Of a stretch of DNA of 64,000 nt, positions 15,037 to 24,310 are shown piece after piece; position 1 is the stretch's first letter, and every line of letters starts with the position of its first letter. The translations under genes and the position numbers were made by a program. The notes beneath the pieces are model-generated. The model ran no database searches, was not told the origin of the DNA, and saw only the letters and a program-made list of their open reading frames with translations. Source of the stretch: Paenibacillus pabuli (GTDB lineage: Bacteria > Bacillota > Bacilli > Paenibacillales > Paenibacillaceae); contig NZ_CP073714.1 in assembly GCF_023101145.1 (NCBI RefSeq), positions 6,820,001 through 6,884,000 of the forward strand, given 5' to 3'.

Positions 15037-18000
15037 TTAGTTTAAAATTTTGATGCTTAGTACAGAAGTCCATGCACTTATATTTTGGTCATTCAATGCA
15101 CGAATGCGATATTTATGAAGGCTCGATGGAAGCAAATCAGAATGAATAAAGGTTGTATCATTTATAATCGCTACGATTTGACCATCTGCTTCAATTTCAT
15201 ATGAAGAGGCACCAATGACTGCATCCCAAGTTAATAGAATTCCTGTTCTGTCTGAGGTTCCTTTCAATACAGGAGTGCTCAATTGCGTGGTTCCGCTGAT
15301 CAAATCACTCCATGTTCCTACTCCGGCGGCATTCTTGGAGCGGATGCGGAAAGTGTGCTCTGTGTTGGCTGCAAGACCACTTTTCGTGTAGGCAACGCCA
15401 GTAACAGCGACAACTGTACCGTCGATTTCCAGATCGTAACCCGTTGCTCCGGTTACTGCGTTCCATTTCAAGGCAATAGCCGTATTGGTTACGGAGTTTA
15501 CGGTAAGTCCAGTAACGGAAGCTGGGATTGTGCTTTGTGTTAAAAGGGCTGTCCATGCACTTGTATTGGTGTCGGTCAAAGCACGTACACGATATTTATG
15601 TGCTGTTCCTGCCAGCAAGCTGTTATGTGTGTACGAAGGTTCGTTCACTGTCCCCACGACCACGCCATCAGCTTCTACCTCATATTTCGTAGCGTCGGTG
15701 ATTTCTGGCCACGTCAGGTTAATAGTCGTTTCTTCCGACGTCGCTTTCAATACAGGAGTGTTCAATTGCGTAGTTCCGCTGATCAAATCACTCCATGTTC
15801 CTACGCCTGCAGCATTCTTCGAGCGGATACGGAAGGTGTGATCTGTATTTGCTGCGAGACCACTCTTCGTGTAGGCAGCGCCAGTAACAGCGACAACTGT
15901 TCCGTCAATCTCCAGATCGTAACCCGTTGCTCCGGTTACTGCGTTCCATTTCAAGGCAATAGCCGTATTGGTTACGGAGTTAACAGTCAATCCGGTAACG
16001 GAAGCTGGGATTGTGCTTTGTGTCAAAATGGCTGTCCATGCACTCGTATTGGTGTCGGTCAGAGCACGTACGCGATATTTATGTGCTGTTCCTGCCAGCA
16101 AGCTGTTGTGCTTATATGAAGGTTCGTTCACTGTCGCTACTACCACGCCATCAGCTTCTACTTCATATTTCGTAGCGTCAGTGATTTCTGGCCACGTCAG
16201 GTTAATAGCCGTTTCTTCCGATGTCGCTTTCAATACTGGAGTGTTCAATTGCGTAGTTCCGTTGATCAATTCACTCCATGTTCCTACTCCCGCGGCATTC
16301 TTCGAGCGGATGCGGAAGGTGTGATCTGTATTTGCTGCAAGACCACTTTTCGTGTAAGCAACGCCAGTAACAGCGACAACTGTTCCGTCGATTTCCAGAT
16401 CGTAACCCGTTGCTCCGGTTACTGCGTTCCATTTCAATGCTATTGCTGCATTTGTTACGGAGTTAACAGTCAACCCGCTCACGGATGCCGGGATTGTGCT
16501 TTGGGTCAAAATGGCTGTCCACGCACTTGTATTGGTGTCGGTCAAAGCCCGTACACGATATTTATGTGCTGTTCCTGCAAACAAGCTGCTATGTGTGTAC
16601 GAAGGTTCGTTCACTGTCGCTACTACCACGCCATCGGCTTCCACTTCATATTTCGTAGCGTCAGCGATTTCTGCCCACGTCAGGTTAATAGCCGTTTCTT
16701 CCGACGTCGCTTTCAATACAGGAGTGTTTAATTGCGTGGTTCCGCTGATCAAATTACTCCATGTTCCTACTCCCGCAGCATTTTTGGAGCGAATGCGGAA
16801 GGTGTGATCTGTATTGGCTGCAAGACCACTTTTCGTGTAGGCAGCGCCAGTAACAGCGACAACTGTTCCGTCGATTTCCAGATCGTAACCCGTTGCTCCA
16901 GTTACTGCGTTCCATTTCAATGCTATTGCTGCATTTGTTACGGAGTTAATAGTCAGTCCGCTGACGGAAGCTGGGATTGTGCTTTGTGTCAAAATAGCTG
17001 TCCACGCACTTGTATTGGTGTCGGTCAAAGCACGTACGCGATATTTATGTGCTGTTCCTGCCAGCAAGCTGTTATGTGTGTACGAAGGTTCGTTCACTGT
17101 CGCCACTACCACGCCATCAGCTTCTACTTCATATTTCGTAGCGTCGGCGATTTCTGCCCACGTCAGGTTGATAACCGTTTCTTCGGATGCTGCTTTTAAC
17201 ACTGGAGTGTTTAGTTGGGTTGTCCCACTAATCAAATCACTCCATGTTCCTACGCCTGCGGCATTCTTGGAACGGATGCGGAAGGTGTGATCTGTATTTG
17301 CTGCGAGACCACTCTTCGTATAGGCAGCGCCAGTAACAGCGACAACTGTGCCGTCGATCTCCAGATCGTAACCCGTTGCTCCAGTTACTGCGTTCCATTT
17401 CAAAGCTATTGCTGCATTCGTTACGGAGTTAACAGTCAACCCGGTAACGGAAGCTGGGATTGTGCTTTGTGTCAAAATGGCTGTCCATGCACTTGTATTA
17501 GCGTCGGTCAGAGCGCGTACGCGATATTTGTGTGCTGTTCCTGGAAGCAAGCTGCTATGTGTGTACAATGGTTCGTTCACTGTCCCCACGACCACGCCAT
17601 CAGTCTCTACTTCATATTTGGTAGCGTCGGCGATTTCTGCCCATGTCAGATTAATAGCCGTTTCTTCGGATGTCGCTTTCAATACTGGAGTGTTCAATTG
17701 CGTAGTTCCGTTGATCAATTCACTCCATGTTCCTACTCCCGCGGCATTCTTCGAGCGGATGCGGAAGGTGTGATTTGTGTTTGCTGCAAGACCACTCTTC
17801 GTATAGGCAGCGCCAGTAACAGCGACAACTGTTCCGTCGATTTCCAGATCGTAACCCGTTACTCCGGTTACTGCGTTCCATTTCAATGCTATTGCTGCAT
17901 TCGTTACGGAGTTAACAGTCAATCCGGTAACGGAAGCTGGGATTGTGCTTTGTGTCAAAATGGCTGTCCATGCACTCATATTGGTGTCGGTCAGAGCACG

Positions 18001-20511
18001 TACGCGATATTTATGTGCTGTTCCTGCCAGCAGACTACTGTGTGTGTACGAAGGCTCGTTCACTGTCGCTACTACCACGCCATCAGCTTCAACTTCATAT
18101 TTCGTAGCGTCAGCGATTTCTGCCCACGTCAGGTTGATAGCCGTTTCTTCGGATGTCGCTTTCAACACTGGGGTGTTCAATTGCGTGGTTCCGCTAATCA
18201 CATCACTCCATGTTCCTACACCTGCAGCATTCTTCGAGCGGATGCGGAAGGTGTGATTTGTGTTTGCTGTAAGACCACTCTTGTTGTAGGCAGTGGCGGT
18301 AGTGGATACTACGGCGCCATCTATCTCCAGATCATATCCCGTTGCTCCGGTTACTGCATTCCATTTCAAAGCTATTGCTGCATTTGTTACGGTATTAATA
18401 GTCAGCCCAGTAACAGAGGTAGGCAATGTGCTTTGAGTCAAAATGGCTGTCCATGCACTTGTGTTGGTGTCGGTCAAAGCCCGTACACGATATTTATGTG
18501 CTGTTCCTGCAAGCAAGCTGCTATGTGTGTACGAAGGTTCGCTCACCGTCCCCACTACCATGCCATCGGCTTCTACTTCATATTTCGTAGCGTCGGCGAT
18601 TTCTGCCCACGTCAGATTAATAGCGGTTTCTTCCGATGTGGCTTTCAAAACAGGTGTATTCAATAACGTAGTTCCGCTAATCACATCACTCCACGTCCCT
18701 ACTCCCGCGGCATTCTTGGAGCGGATGCGGAAAGTATGCTCTGTGTTTGCTGCGAGACCACTCTTCGTGTAGGCAGCGCCGGTGACAGCGACAACTGTGC
18801 CGTCAATTTCCAGATCATAACCGGTGGCTCCAGTTACAGCTGTCCATTTTAACGCTATAGCTGTATTGGTTACAGAATTCACTGTTAATCCTGCAACTGA
18901 ACCTGGTAACGTATTTTGAGTCAGTACGGCTGTCCACGCACTTGTATTGGTATCGGTCAAAGCACGCACACGATATTTATGAGCAGTAGCTGGTGCAAGT
19001 CCGGTATGCGTAAATGTCGGATCTACAACATTACCAACAATTACGCCATCGGCTTCCACTTCATATGAGGTAGCACCGTCAATGGAAGGCCAAACGAGGA
19101 TAATTTCTTCCTGCGAAGGGCTTGATTTCAGTACGGGTGTACTCAATTGAGTAGACACGGTTAACAGATCAGACCAACTGCCTGCCCCGCCTGTATTCTT
19201 AGGTCTTAACCGGAAAGTATGTTCTGTATTAGGAATGAGTCCTGTTTTGCTATATGTGGTACCCGTCACAGCGACGATGTTACCGTCAATCTCCAAATCG
19301 TAACCTGTTGCACCTTTTACAGCGGTCCAGGATAGAGCAACTTTATTAAATGTTGCTTCTGTTACTTTCAAACCACTGACGGAGTCCGGAACGACCAGTT
19401 GCGTTATAGTTTTACTCCAATCGCTCTCATTGTTGGAAGACAGAGCTTTTAGCGTATACGTATGACTTGAATTTGCCGCGAGACCCTCATGCTCATAAGA
19501 GGTCACATTGCCAAGCTCAATAGGCGCTTCATCATCAATCTTTAATTGGTAATGATCAGCCTGATCAACCGCATTCCATTGGATAATATTTTTACCTTCC
19601 TGGGAGCTTGCCGAAATCACCGGTTGTTGGAGCAAAGTTTTGATCTCATACAAAGGGCTCCAATCACTAGTGCCTATTTGATTTAGAGCACGTACTCTAT
19701 AGGAATACAACGTATCAGGCAATAATGCATCACTACCAAAAGTTGTTCCATAGTAAGGCCCCTTAATGATTCCATTCTCCTCAACTTCATATTGCACAGC
19801 CTGTTGCGCATGCTGCCATTTCAAGTTAACTGTACTTTCACTTTGTTTTCCTGTGATCCCAGCTGGAATCGCTGGCATGTTGTCAATCGTCACCGGGTCC
19901 ACCAACTGTTTGGTAAAAGAGGCCGGTTCCGCTTTACGTGTATAATATGGGTTCAGTTCAGAATAGAAGTCCACGACCTCCCCCGTATCCGCATTAACAA
20001 CCAAACTTAACTGCCTAACATCATAATTGTATACATCAACCGGTGTAAGCTGACCGAGAACGTTATAGTTCGAAATGGTCCATTGCCCTACTTCCATGCC
20101 GGATTGTCTATACGTCATTTCAGTAAAGATCTCGCGAACCTTGCTTAAATCAATTAGAAACGCATTGTCGATCTGTCCAGTATACTTGGAGGTATACGAT
20201 CCAAAGCTTATATTCGTAATATCACTGGTGAATCCCAAGATGGACTGCCTTCTTGTAAAAGAGTAACCTGTCGTTGAAATGTTGTAGGATCTAACCCAAC
20301 TGAGATCAACATCTTTCTGGTTTACCTGTAATTTACCGTTGTTATTCGTCATTACATACTGGAAGTCATTACTCGATGAGACAATGCCGTTACTGGCTGC
20401 GGCATGTGCCCGGTTCCCCCCGTACACGCCAAACTGCCCGAATACCAGCATCAGCACCAGTAGACGGACGGTCCATAAGTAAAACCCATTTTTTCTTTTT
20501 CCTGCAACCAC
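15037..20511 (-). CDS. Giant secreted fibronectin type III repeat protein
   Basis: An exported protein of about 1824 residues. A signal peptide (hydrophobic core LLVLMLVFGQFGVYG, cleavage near AHAAA) is followed by a unique region of about 180 residues (QYVMTNNNGKLQVNQKDVD onward) that I do not recognise, and then about 20 FN3 modules of 80 residues: two divergent ones and nine pairs. Each pair combines a PASVTGLTVNSVTNAAIAL-type module with a TPVLKATSEETAINLTW-type one. No SLH, LPXTG or membrane anchor is visible. Start: GTG 20511 behind AAGGGGAG is preferred over a TTG six codons upstream. Its place beside motility and competence genes suggests a surface or matrix role, but this is conjecture. 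Confidence 0.9.
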   Translation of the reverse strand: MVAGKRKNGFYLWTVRLLVLMLVFGQFGVYGGNRAHAAASNGIVSSSNDFQYVMTNNNGKLQVNQKDVDLSWVRSYNISTTGYSFTRRQSILGFTSDITNISFGSYTSKYTGQIDNAFLIDLSKVREIFTEMTYRQSGMEVGQWTISNYNVLGQLTPVDVYNYDVRQLSLVVNADTGEVVDFYSELNPYYTRKAEPASFTKQLVDPVTIDNMPAIPAGITGKQSESTVNLKWQHAQQAVQYEVEENGIIKGPYYGTTFGSDALLPDTLYSYRVRALNQIGTSDWSPLYEIKTLLQQPVISASSQEGKNIIQWNAVDQADHYQLKIDDEAPIELGNVTSYEHEGLAANSSHTYTLKALSSNNESDWSKTITQLVVPDSVSGLKVTEATFNKVALSWTAVKGATGYDLEIDGNIVAVTGTTYSKTGLIPNTEHTFRLRPKNTGGAGSWSDLLTVSTQLSTPVLKSSPSQEEIILVWPSIDGATSYEVEADGVIVGNVVDPTFTHTGLAPATAHKYRVRALTDTNTSAWTAVLTQNTLPGSVAGLTVNSVTNTAIALKWTAVTGATGYDLEIDGTVVAVTGAAYTKSGLAANTEHTFRIRSKNAAGVGTWSDVISGTTLLNTPVLKATSEETAINLTWAEIADATKYEVEADGMVVGTVSEPSYTHSSLLAGTAHKYRVRALTDTNTSAWTAILTQSTLPTSVTGLTINTVTNAAIALKWNAVTGATGYDLEIDGAVVSTTATAYNKSGLTANTNHTFRIRSKNAAGVGTWSDVISGTTQLNTPVLKATSEETAINLTWAEIADATKYEVEADGVVVATVNEPSYTHSSLLAGTAHKYRVRALTDTNMSAWTAILTQSTIPASVTGLTVNSVTNAAIALKWNAVTGVTGYDLEIDGTVVAVTGAAYTKSGLAANTNHTFRIRSKNAAGVGTWSELINGTTQLNTPVLKATSEETAINLTWAEIADATKYEVETDGVVVGTVNEPLYTHSSLLPGTAHKYRVRALTDANTSAWTAILTQSTIPASVTGLTVNSVTNAAIALKWNAVTGATGYDLEIDGTVVAVTGAAYTKSGLAANTDHTFRIRSKNAAGVGTWSDLISGTTQLNTPVLKAASEETVINLTWAEIADATKYEVEADGVVVATVNEPSYTHNSLLAGTAHKYRVRALTDTNTSAWTAILTQSTIPASVSGLTINSVTNAAIALKWNAVTGATGYDLEIDGTVVAVTGAAYTKSGLAANTDHTFRIRSKNAAGVGTWSNLISGTTQLNTPVLKATSEETAINLTWAEIADATKYEVEADGVVVATVNEPSYTHSSLFAGTAHKYRVRALTDTNTSAWTAILTQSTIPASVSGLTVNSVTNAAIALKWNAVTGATGYDLEIDGTVVAVTGVAYTKSGLAANTDHTFRIRSKNAAGVGTWSELINGTTQLNTPVLKATSEETAINLTWPEITDATKYEVEADGVVVATVNEPSYKHNSLLAGTAHKYRVRALTDTNTSAWTAILTQSTIPASVTGLTVNSVTNTAIALKWNAVTGATGYDLEIDGTVVAVTGAAYTKSGLAANTDHTFRIRSKNAAGVGTWSDLISGTTQLNTPVLKATSEETTINLTWPEITDATKYEVEADGVVVGTVNEPSYTHNSLLAGTAHKYRVRALTDTNTSAWTALLTQSTIPASVTGLTVNSVTNTAIALKWNAVTGATGYDLEIDGTVVAVTGVAYTKSGLAANTEHTFRIRSKNAAGVGTWSDLISGTTQLSTPVLKGTSDRTGILLTWDAVIGASSYEIEADGQIVAIINDTTFIHSDLLPSSLHKYRIRALNDQNISAWTSVLSIKILN
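15240..19395 (-). repeat. Tandem 483-bp repeats inside the FN3 protein gene
   Basis: The gene body is a tandem array with a 483-bp period (two FN3 modules, 161 residues). The same antisense stop-to-start pattern recurs exactly 483 bases apart, for example at 15485, 15968, 16979, 17462 and 17945. Seven inner units are almost identical in DNA; the first and last are more divergent. Such an array is prone to unequal recombination and to misassembly. Confidence 0.9.
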
Positions 20512-20840
20512 CGTTGTTCTCCCCTTCAAAAGAAATGTTGTGCCACTCCCTGTGCTGTCACCTTTGGTGAACGGCAGAACTATCTATTCTACATGGTAGA
20601 ATCAATTCCTCTTTTTTACATGTAAAAATATTCTTGTATAGCTTACGCTCATAATTTCGTCAAACAACCAATATATAAATCGTATGTATGTATATCAAAA
20701 CCCGAAAAATTAATAACGCTATACATACAAGAACACATTTTCCCTTTTCTATATACAAGTATTAAGTAATATCACTATGTAACTTGCGTGTGATCGTCAA
20801 TTGGATTGCCATCCATTAAGTAAATATGCAAACATTCAGG
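20512..20840 (-). promoter_or_regulatory. Leader region of the FN3 protein gene with two hairpins
   Basis: This 329-base gap holds no gene. On the minus strand it carries ATTCTAC/GTAGAAT around a three-base loop (20585-20603) and TCACC/GGTGA around AAA (20557-20573), close to the start. The rest is AT-rich. I saw no riboswitch class that I can name and no single convincing promoter. Confidence 0.45.
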
Positions 20841-21833
20841 TCAGGATCTGGCCAAAGTCAGCGTGTAAATTTCGATTGGAATGTTCATCGAATGCCCAGC
20901 GTTCAAGATTACCTGTCCACAGGCATCCAAGGTGCTACCGGTTGTGTAGATATCATCGATCATTAGCAAGCGCAAGGGAGAAGTCTGCCAGCTCTGGGTT
21001 GTTGATGTGATATGTGAAGAGACTCCTTTTCCAATGGCGTATGAATTTGTTGCTGGCTGTGAATGCATATCCTTCTGCCTGAATTGTGCGCTGGCTTGAT
21101 AGAGATCAAATATCAACTCCAGTCCATCTGGCTGCATTGCAAAAGCATCCTGCATCGTCTGAATGCGCTCGCCGCGTGTCTTGAAGCTTTGTTTGGTGGT
21201 GTTGATCCGGCGCTGCAGCAGATCAACAACTGGTAGGCGAACGGCTGCGGCAAGTCCTGCTGCGAGCCGCTCGGCCTGGTTGAAGCCGCGCTCGGCAAGG
21301 CGTTCGTTGCTGACGGGGACGTAGGTCACCGCGTCTGGCCGCCATCGCGGCTTATTGTTTTGGAGCAGCGACTGGCGGTGGTGTGGCGCTGCATCGGGAT
21401 GAGCCACGGGGGCGGGGGTTTCTTTTGTCAACACAGGGTTGAGTTCTTCACTCATTGCTTGGAATGCTTGAATCATAAGAGCTGTTAACAATGCCGCATA
21501 GCGCTCGTGGCCTCTAAATTTGTACATTCCAATCCATTCCTTCATTAGAGCGTTATACTGGACGGCGCTGCGGTTGAAGATGAAAGAACGGTTTTGCATG
21601 TGTGGGCGGACACAGTCCGGGCAGCCGATCCCCCGACCACAACGCAGACAGCGAATGGAACGAATCCATGGAATTTGCTGCACACAACGCGGACAGATGG
21701 CGGGGTAAATCGGAGACAATATTGCTCGAGTGCTACAGGTCAGACAAGTCGCTCCGGGTGGGGCGAGCAAACCATGCAGGCGATGGGTGAGTTGGTGCAA
21801 GTGGTCAGTGATGCTAGTTAGCCAGTTCGACAT
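20841..21833 (-). CDS. comFC: ComFC-type phosphoribosyltransferase-like competence protein
   Basis: ComFC supports uptake of single-stranded DNA during natural transformation and works with ComFA. The 330-residue protein has an N-terminal zinc-finger region (CLTCSTRA, CPRCVQQI and CLRCGRGIGCPDC, about residues 30-75) and a C-terminal phosphoribosyltransferase fold with the PRPP-binding motif LLMIDDIYTTGST near residue 290. It is about 90 residues longer than Bacillus subtilis ComFC, owing to insertions around residues 130-160 and 240-280 that are rich in Pro, Gln and Ser. ATG 21833 follows GGGAGG. It lies 26 bases after comFA; comFB is absent from between them. Confidence 0.93.
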   Translation of the reverse strand: MSNWLTSITDHLHQLTHRLHGLLAPPGATCLTCSTRAILSPIYPAICPRCVQQIPWIRSIRCLRCGRGIGCPDCVRPHMQNRSFIFNRSAVQYNALMKEWIGMYKFRGHERYAALLTALMIQAFQAMSEELNPVLTKETPAPVAHPDAAPHHRQSLLQNNKPRWRPDAVTYVPVSNERLAERGFNQAERLAAGLAAAVRLPVVDLLQRRINTTKQSFKTRGERIQTMQDAFAMQPDGLELIFDLYQASAQFRQKDMHSQPATNSYAIGKGVSSHITSTTQSWQTSPLRLLMIDDIYTTGSTLDACGQVILNAGHSMNIPIEIYTLTLARS

Positions 21834-21859
21834 TGAATTGTTGCCTCCCTTAGTATCTA

Positions 21860-23752
21860 CTAATTTGTTGGCGGGTGAAGGTAGCCTTTGCGGCGGGCGA
21901 TAGTGTTCATTTTTTGGATCTGGGCCACTGCTTTTACCTGGGAACGTGTACGGCGGGATGATGCAAAGACGACCCTTCCTGCCGGATCATCCATGGACCG
22001 ACCTGCTCTACCCGCCATCTGTACCAGAGAAGCTTCGTCGAAGAGGCCATTGTCTGCATCCAAAATAAATACATCGCTGCGCGGAATGGTGACGCCCCGC
22101 TCCAAGATGGTGGTGGTCACAAGCAGACGAATGGTTCGCTCACGAAAAGCAATGACTTTGCTCGCGCGATCTGGGTCCTGGGATGATGTTCCTTCGATAT
22201 GGATCTGTGGATATATGCGACGCATGAGAGTTACAAACGCCTCAATCTGAGCGATCCGTGTCACAAATACAAATACCTGAGCTTCGCGCAGCAAAGAGGC
22301 TTGGATGTTCTTTTTTAGAGTAGCGGGCAGTTCCCGCTTCCGAATACACTCAGCAACGGTAGGCATTTTCAGTAAACGCGGCACGGGCAAGGGATGGCGA
22401 TGGAAACGTACCGGAACTTTGGCGTGAGTGAGTTTCCCTTGCGCTGCTTCCCGCTGCAGCCTAGCTGGTGGTGTAGCAGACAGATAAACAAAATGACCAT
22501 CAGGCTTGCATGAGGACGCAGCTGCATGAGCGAGCATCGGATCATTATGATAGGGAAATGCGTCGAGTTCGTCGATAATGACCAGATCGAATCCCTGGTA
22601 AAAACGCATCAGTTGGTGCGTGGTCGCGAGTGTGAGCTGCGCGTCTTTCCAGCGCTCGGTGCTGCCTCCGTATAGCGTAGCAAGTGAGATGTCAGGAAAC
22701 GCCTTCGCGAGACGAGGGGCAAGCTCCAGCACGACGTCCCGGCGCGGCGTAGCGACAAGCGCTCGTCCACCACGCTCCAATATGTATTGGAGCAGCGGGA
22801 AAATCATTTCGGTTTTGCCGGCCCCGGTCACGGCCCACAGCAAAAACCGCCCCGGCCCATCCCCTGCGGATGGCCGGGCCAAAAACGCCAGCGCCGCGGC
22901 AGCCGCCGCGCTCTGCGCAGGGCTAAGCCCCCACCGGGCAAGCCTGCCCTCGGTGGGGGCAACGGCCGAGCCACGCGATGCTTCGCCGCGTCGTGGCTCG
23001 GCCCCTGGCGCTGCGCTGCGCAGCAGCAGCGCACAGGCACGGCTGCGCCCCAGCGCGAGGCAGGCCTCGCAGTAGGCGCACGCCGCCAGGCCGCAGGCAG
23101 CGCACGGCACGCGCTGCCCGGCAAAGCTGCCGCATCGGCGGCAGCGGGGCGCGCTGTGCGCGCGACCAAGCCACGGGAGGCGTTGCCGCCGCGTGGCAGG
23201 CCCTTCCAGGGCGGCTGCTATGCTCAGCCGCCCACGCAGGTGCGCGAGCTGCGCAGCCGCGCGCCAAACCGAGGCAAGCTGCGGCGCCGTGTCCGCCAGC
23301 AGCGCCTCTGCCTCGGCCGCCAGCAATTGGCGGCCGCGAAGCCGCTCAGCCAGCAGGGCTGCGCCCCGTTCCAGCTGAGCCCACTCCCCGGCGGGATACG
23401 ACTCTGGCATCCCGCCCACCTCCGCACCCCTTTCAGCGACAATCCCCGCTTTTCCTGCCATCTCTCCCCTAGCCTCCAGTTCCCCGGAGGCCCGCTCGTA
23501 CTCTTCCACTTTGCGCTGCATATATGCCTGCCAATGCTCCTCTACCCACTGATCCATCCCTCGCTCCATCTCAAAACCCTCTACCATCCACGAGGCCTGA
23601 CCTAACGGAAATCCTCCGCCTAACAACAACCATCGCAGCACCCGCTGTCCGCTCACCCCCTCAATCCACCACGCCACATCCACTCGAATATCCAGTGAAA
23701 GCACCATCTTCCACTCTTCTCTCAATCGGCACACATATAACCCAACCTTCAT
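21860..23752 (-). CDS. comFA: ComFA-type DNA translocase helicase
   Basis: ComFA is a DEAD/DEAH-box ATPase that helps pull single-stranded DNA through ComEC. The 630-residue protein has Walker A (AVTGAGKTEM) near residue 310, Walker B (IIDELDAF) near 390 and helicase C-terminal motifs (TTTILERGVTIPRSD, QMAGRAGRS) near 560-600. A four-cysteine zinc module (CRRCGSF, CAACGLAACAYC) lies at about 200-230. The N-terminal 300 residues are Ala/Arg-rich, and their DNA (about 22800-23400) is far richer in G+C than the neighbours. ATG 23752 with GGGAGGAG is chosen, 30 codons inside the longest frame. I saw no paired ComK-type AAAA-N5-TTTT boxes upstream. Confidence 0.93.
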   Translation of the reverse strand: MKVGLYVCRLREEWKMVLSLDIRVDVAWWIEGVSGQRVLRWLLLGGGFPLGQASWMVEGFEMERGMDQWVEEHWQAYMQRKVEEYERASGELEARGEMAGKAGIVAERGAEVGGMPESYPAGEWAQLERGAALLAERLRGRQLLAAEAEALLADTAPQLASVWRAAAQLAHLRGRLSIAAALEGPATRRQRLPWLGRAHSAPRCRRCGSFAGQRVPCAACGLAACAYCEACLALGRSRACALLLRSAAPGAEPRRGEASRGSAVAPTEGRLARWGLSPAQSAAAAAALAFLARPSAGDGPGRFLLWAVTGAGKTEMIFPLLQYILERGGRALVATPRRDVVLELAPRLAKAFPDISLATLYGGSTERWKDAQLTLATTHQLMRFYQGFDLVIIDELDAFPYHNDPMLAHAAASSCKPDGHFVYLSATPPARLQREAAQGKLTHAKVPVRFHRHPLPVPRLLKMPTVAECIRKRELPATLKKNIQASLLREAQVFVFVTRIAQIEAFVTLMRRIYPQIHIEGTSSQDPDRASKVIAFRERTIRLLVTTTILERGVTIPRSDVFILDADNGLFDEASLVQMAGRAGRSMDDPAGRVVFASSRRTRSQVKAVAQIQKMNTIARRKGYLHPPTN

Positions 23753-23789
23753 TTTGCTCTCCTCCCTCAATGCTAGCTGTCCCGAAACG

Positions 23790-23834
23790 CAAAAAAGCAC
23801 ATGCCTACCGACTATTCGTCGGAGCATGTGCTTC
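23790..23834 (-). terminator. Intrinsic terminator upstream of comFA
   Basis: GAAGCACATGC pairs with GCATGTGCTT (23833-23824 with 23804-23795) with a CGAC/GTCG inner stem, followed by TTTTTT on the minus strand. It would end transcripts arriving from the Spo0E-like gene, insulating comFA. Confidence 0.85.
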
Positions 23835-24009
23835 ATGTCCATATCTCATTCAAATTCATTATCCATTTGTATTATCACTATATCAATAGTGGAACCTTCC
23901 CACAAGTTCTACTAATAACAATATCTCTTTCTATTGCTCTTGCTCTACTCTTTCAAACTAAATTTGCATCGGTTATGTAAAACGCATTTCTTATGCTTTT
24001 ATTCTGAAT

Positions 24010-24195
24010 CTAGTTTGTACCACCTTGTTTAAGTCGGCTAAGAAACATTCTATTATATCGGTTTATGATTTCATCCAATATCTCGGATTGCTTAATCACT
24101 AAAGGATGCTGTAATCCGTAAACGGCTACTAGCTCGTATAGACTCTTCCTTTCACGTTCCAGATCATCTTCATTATCATTCGCAGAATATCTCAT
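24010..24195 (-). CDS. Spo0E-like aspartyl-phosphate phosphatase
   Basis: A 61-residue member of the Spo0E family, small helical-hairpin proteins that dephosphorylate Spo0A~P and so delay sporulation. The family pattern is visible: RERKSLYELVAVYGLQHP, then the signature region SEILDEIINRY, a variant of the SQELD motif. ATG 24195 follows an AGAGGTGAG site. It is the gene after the receptor/pro-peptide cassette on the same strand, but a terminator separates them, so co-transcription would need readthrough. A link between peptide signalling and sporulation timing is attractive but unproven. Confidence 0.85.
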   Translation of the reverse strand: MRYSANDNEDDLERERKSLYELVAVYGLQHPLVIKQSEILDEIINRYNRMFLSRLKQGGTN

Positions 24196-24251
24196 AGAAA
24201 TCTCACCTCTATGAATAGTTTAACCTTTTATGTAAAAACATAGGTTCCTGC

Positions 24252-24299
24252 AAAAAATACAAAAACACAACTCTGTTGTATTTGGACAACAAAATTGTG
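24252..24299 (-). terminator. Terminator after the signalling pro-peptide gene
   Basis: CACAA-TTTTGTTGT pairs with ACAACAGA-GTTGTG on the minus strand, followed by TTTTTGTATTTTTT. It starts about 12 bases after the pro-peptide stop and closes the receptor/peptide operon. Confidence 0.8.
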
Positions 24300-24310
24300 C
24301 CCTGCAATGT

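Noticed and set aside
17215-18666. 483-codon plus-strand open frame and its shorter repeats
   Set aside because: It mirrors the FN3 repeat array on the other strand; the Cys-rich repeated product is a by-product of the tandem DNA repeats.
15037-20511. CRISPR array
   Set aside because: The strong periodicity at 483 bp is coding FN3 repeats; no short direct repeats with unique spacers were seen anywhere in the window.
20512-20840. Cyclic-di-GMP riboswitch before the FN3 protein gene
   Set aside because: Hairpins exist, but the conserved GEMM-I and class II core motifs are not present.
22787-23605. Long plus-strand open frames across comFA
   Set aside because: High G+C makes stop codons rare on both strands here; the products are Arg/Pro/Ala-rich low-complexity sequence.
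23753-24009. ComK boxes upstream of comFA
   Set aside because: No pair of AAAA-N5-TTTT boxes at suitable spacing was seen, so ComK control as in Bacillus subtilis is not supported by sequence.
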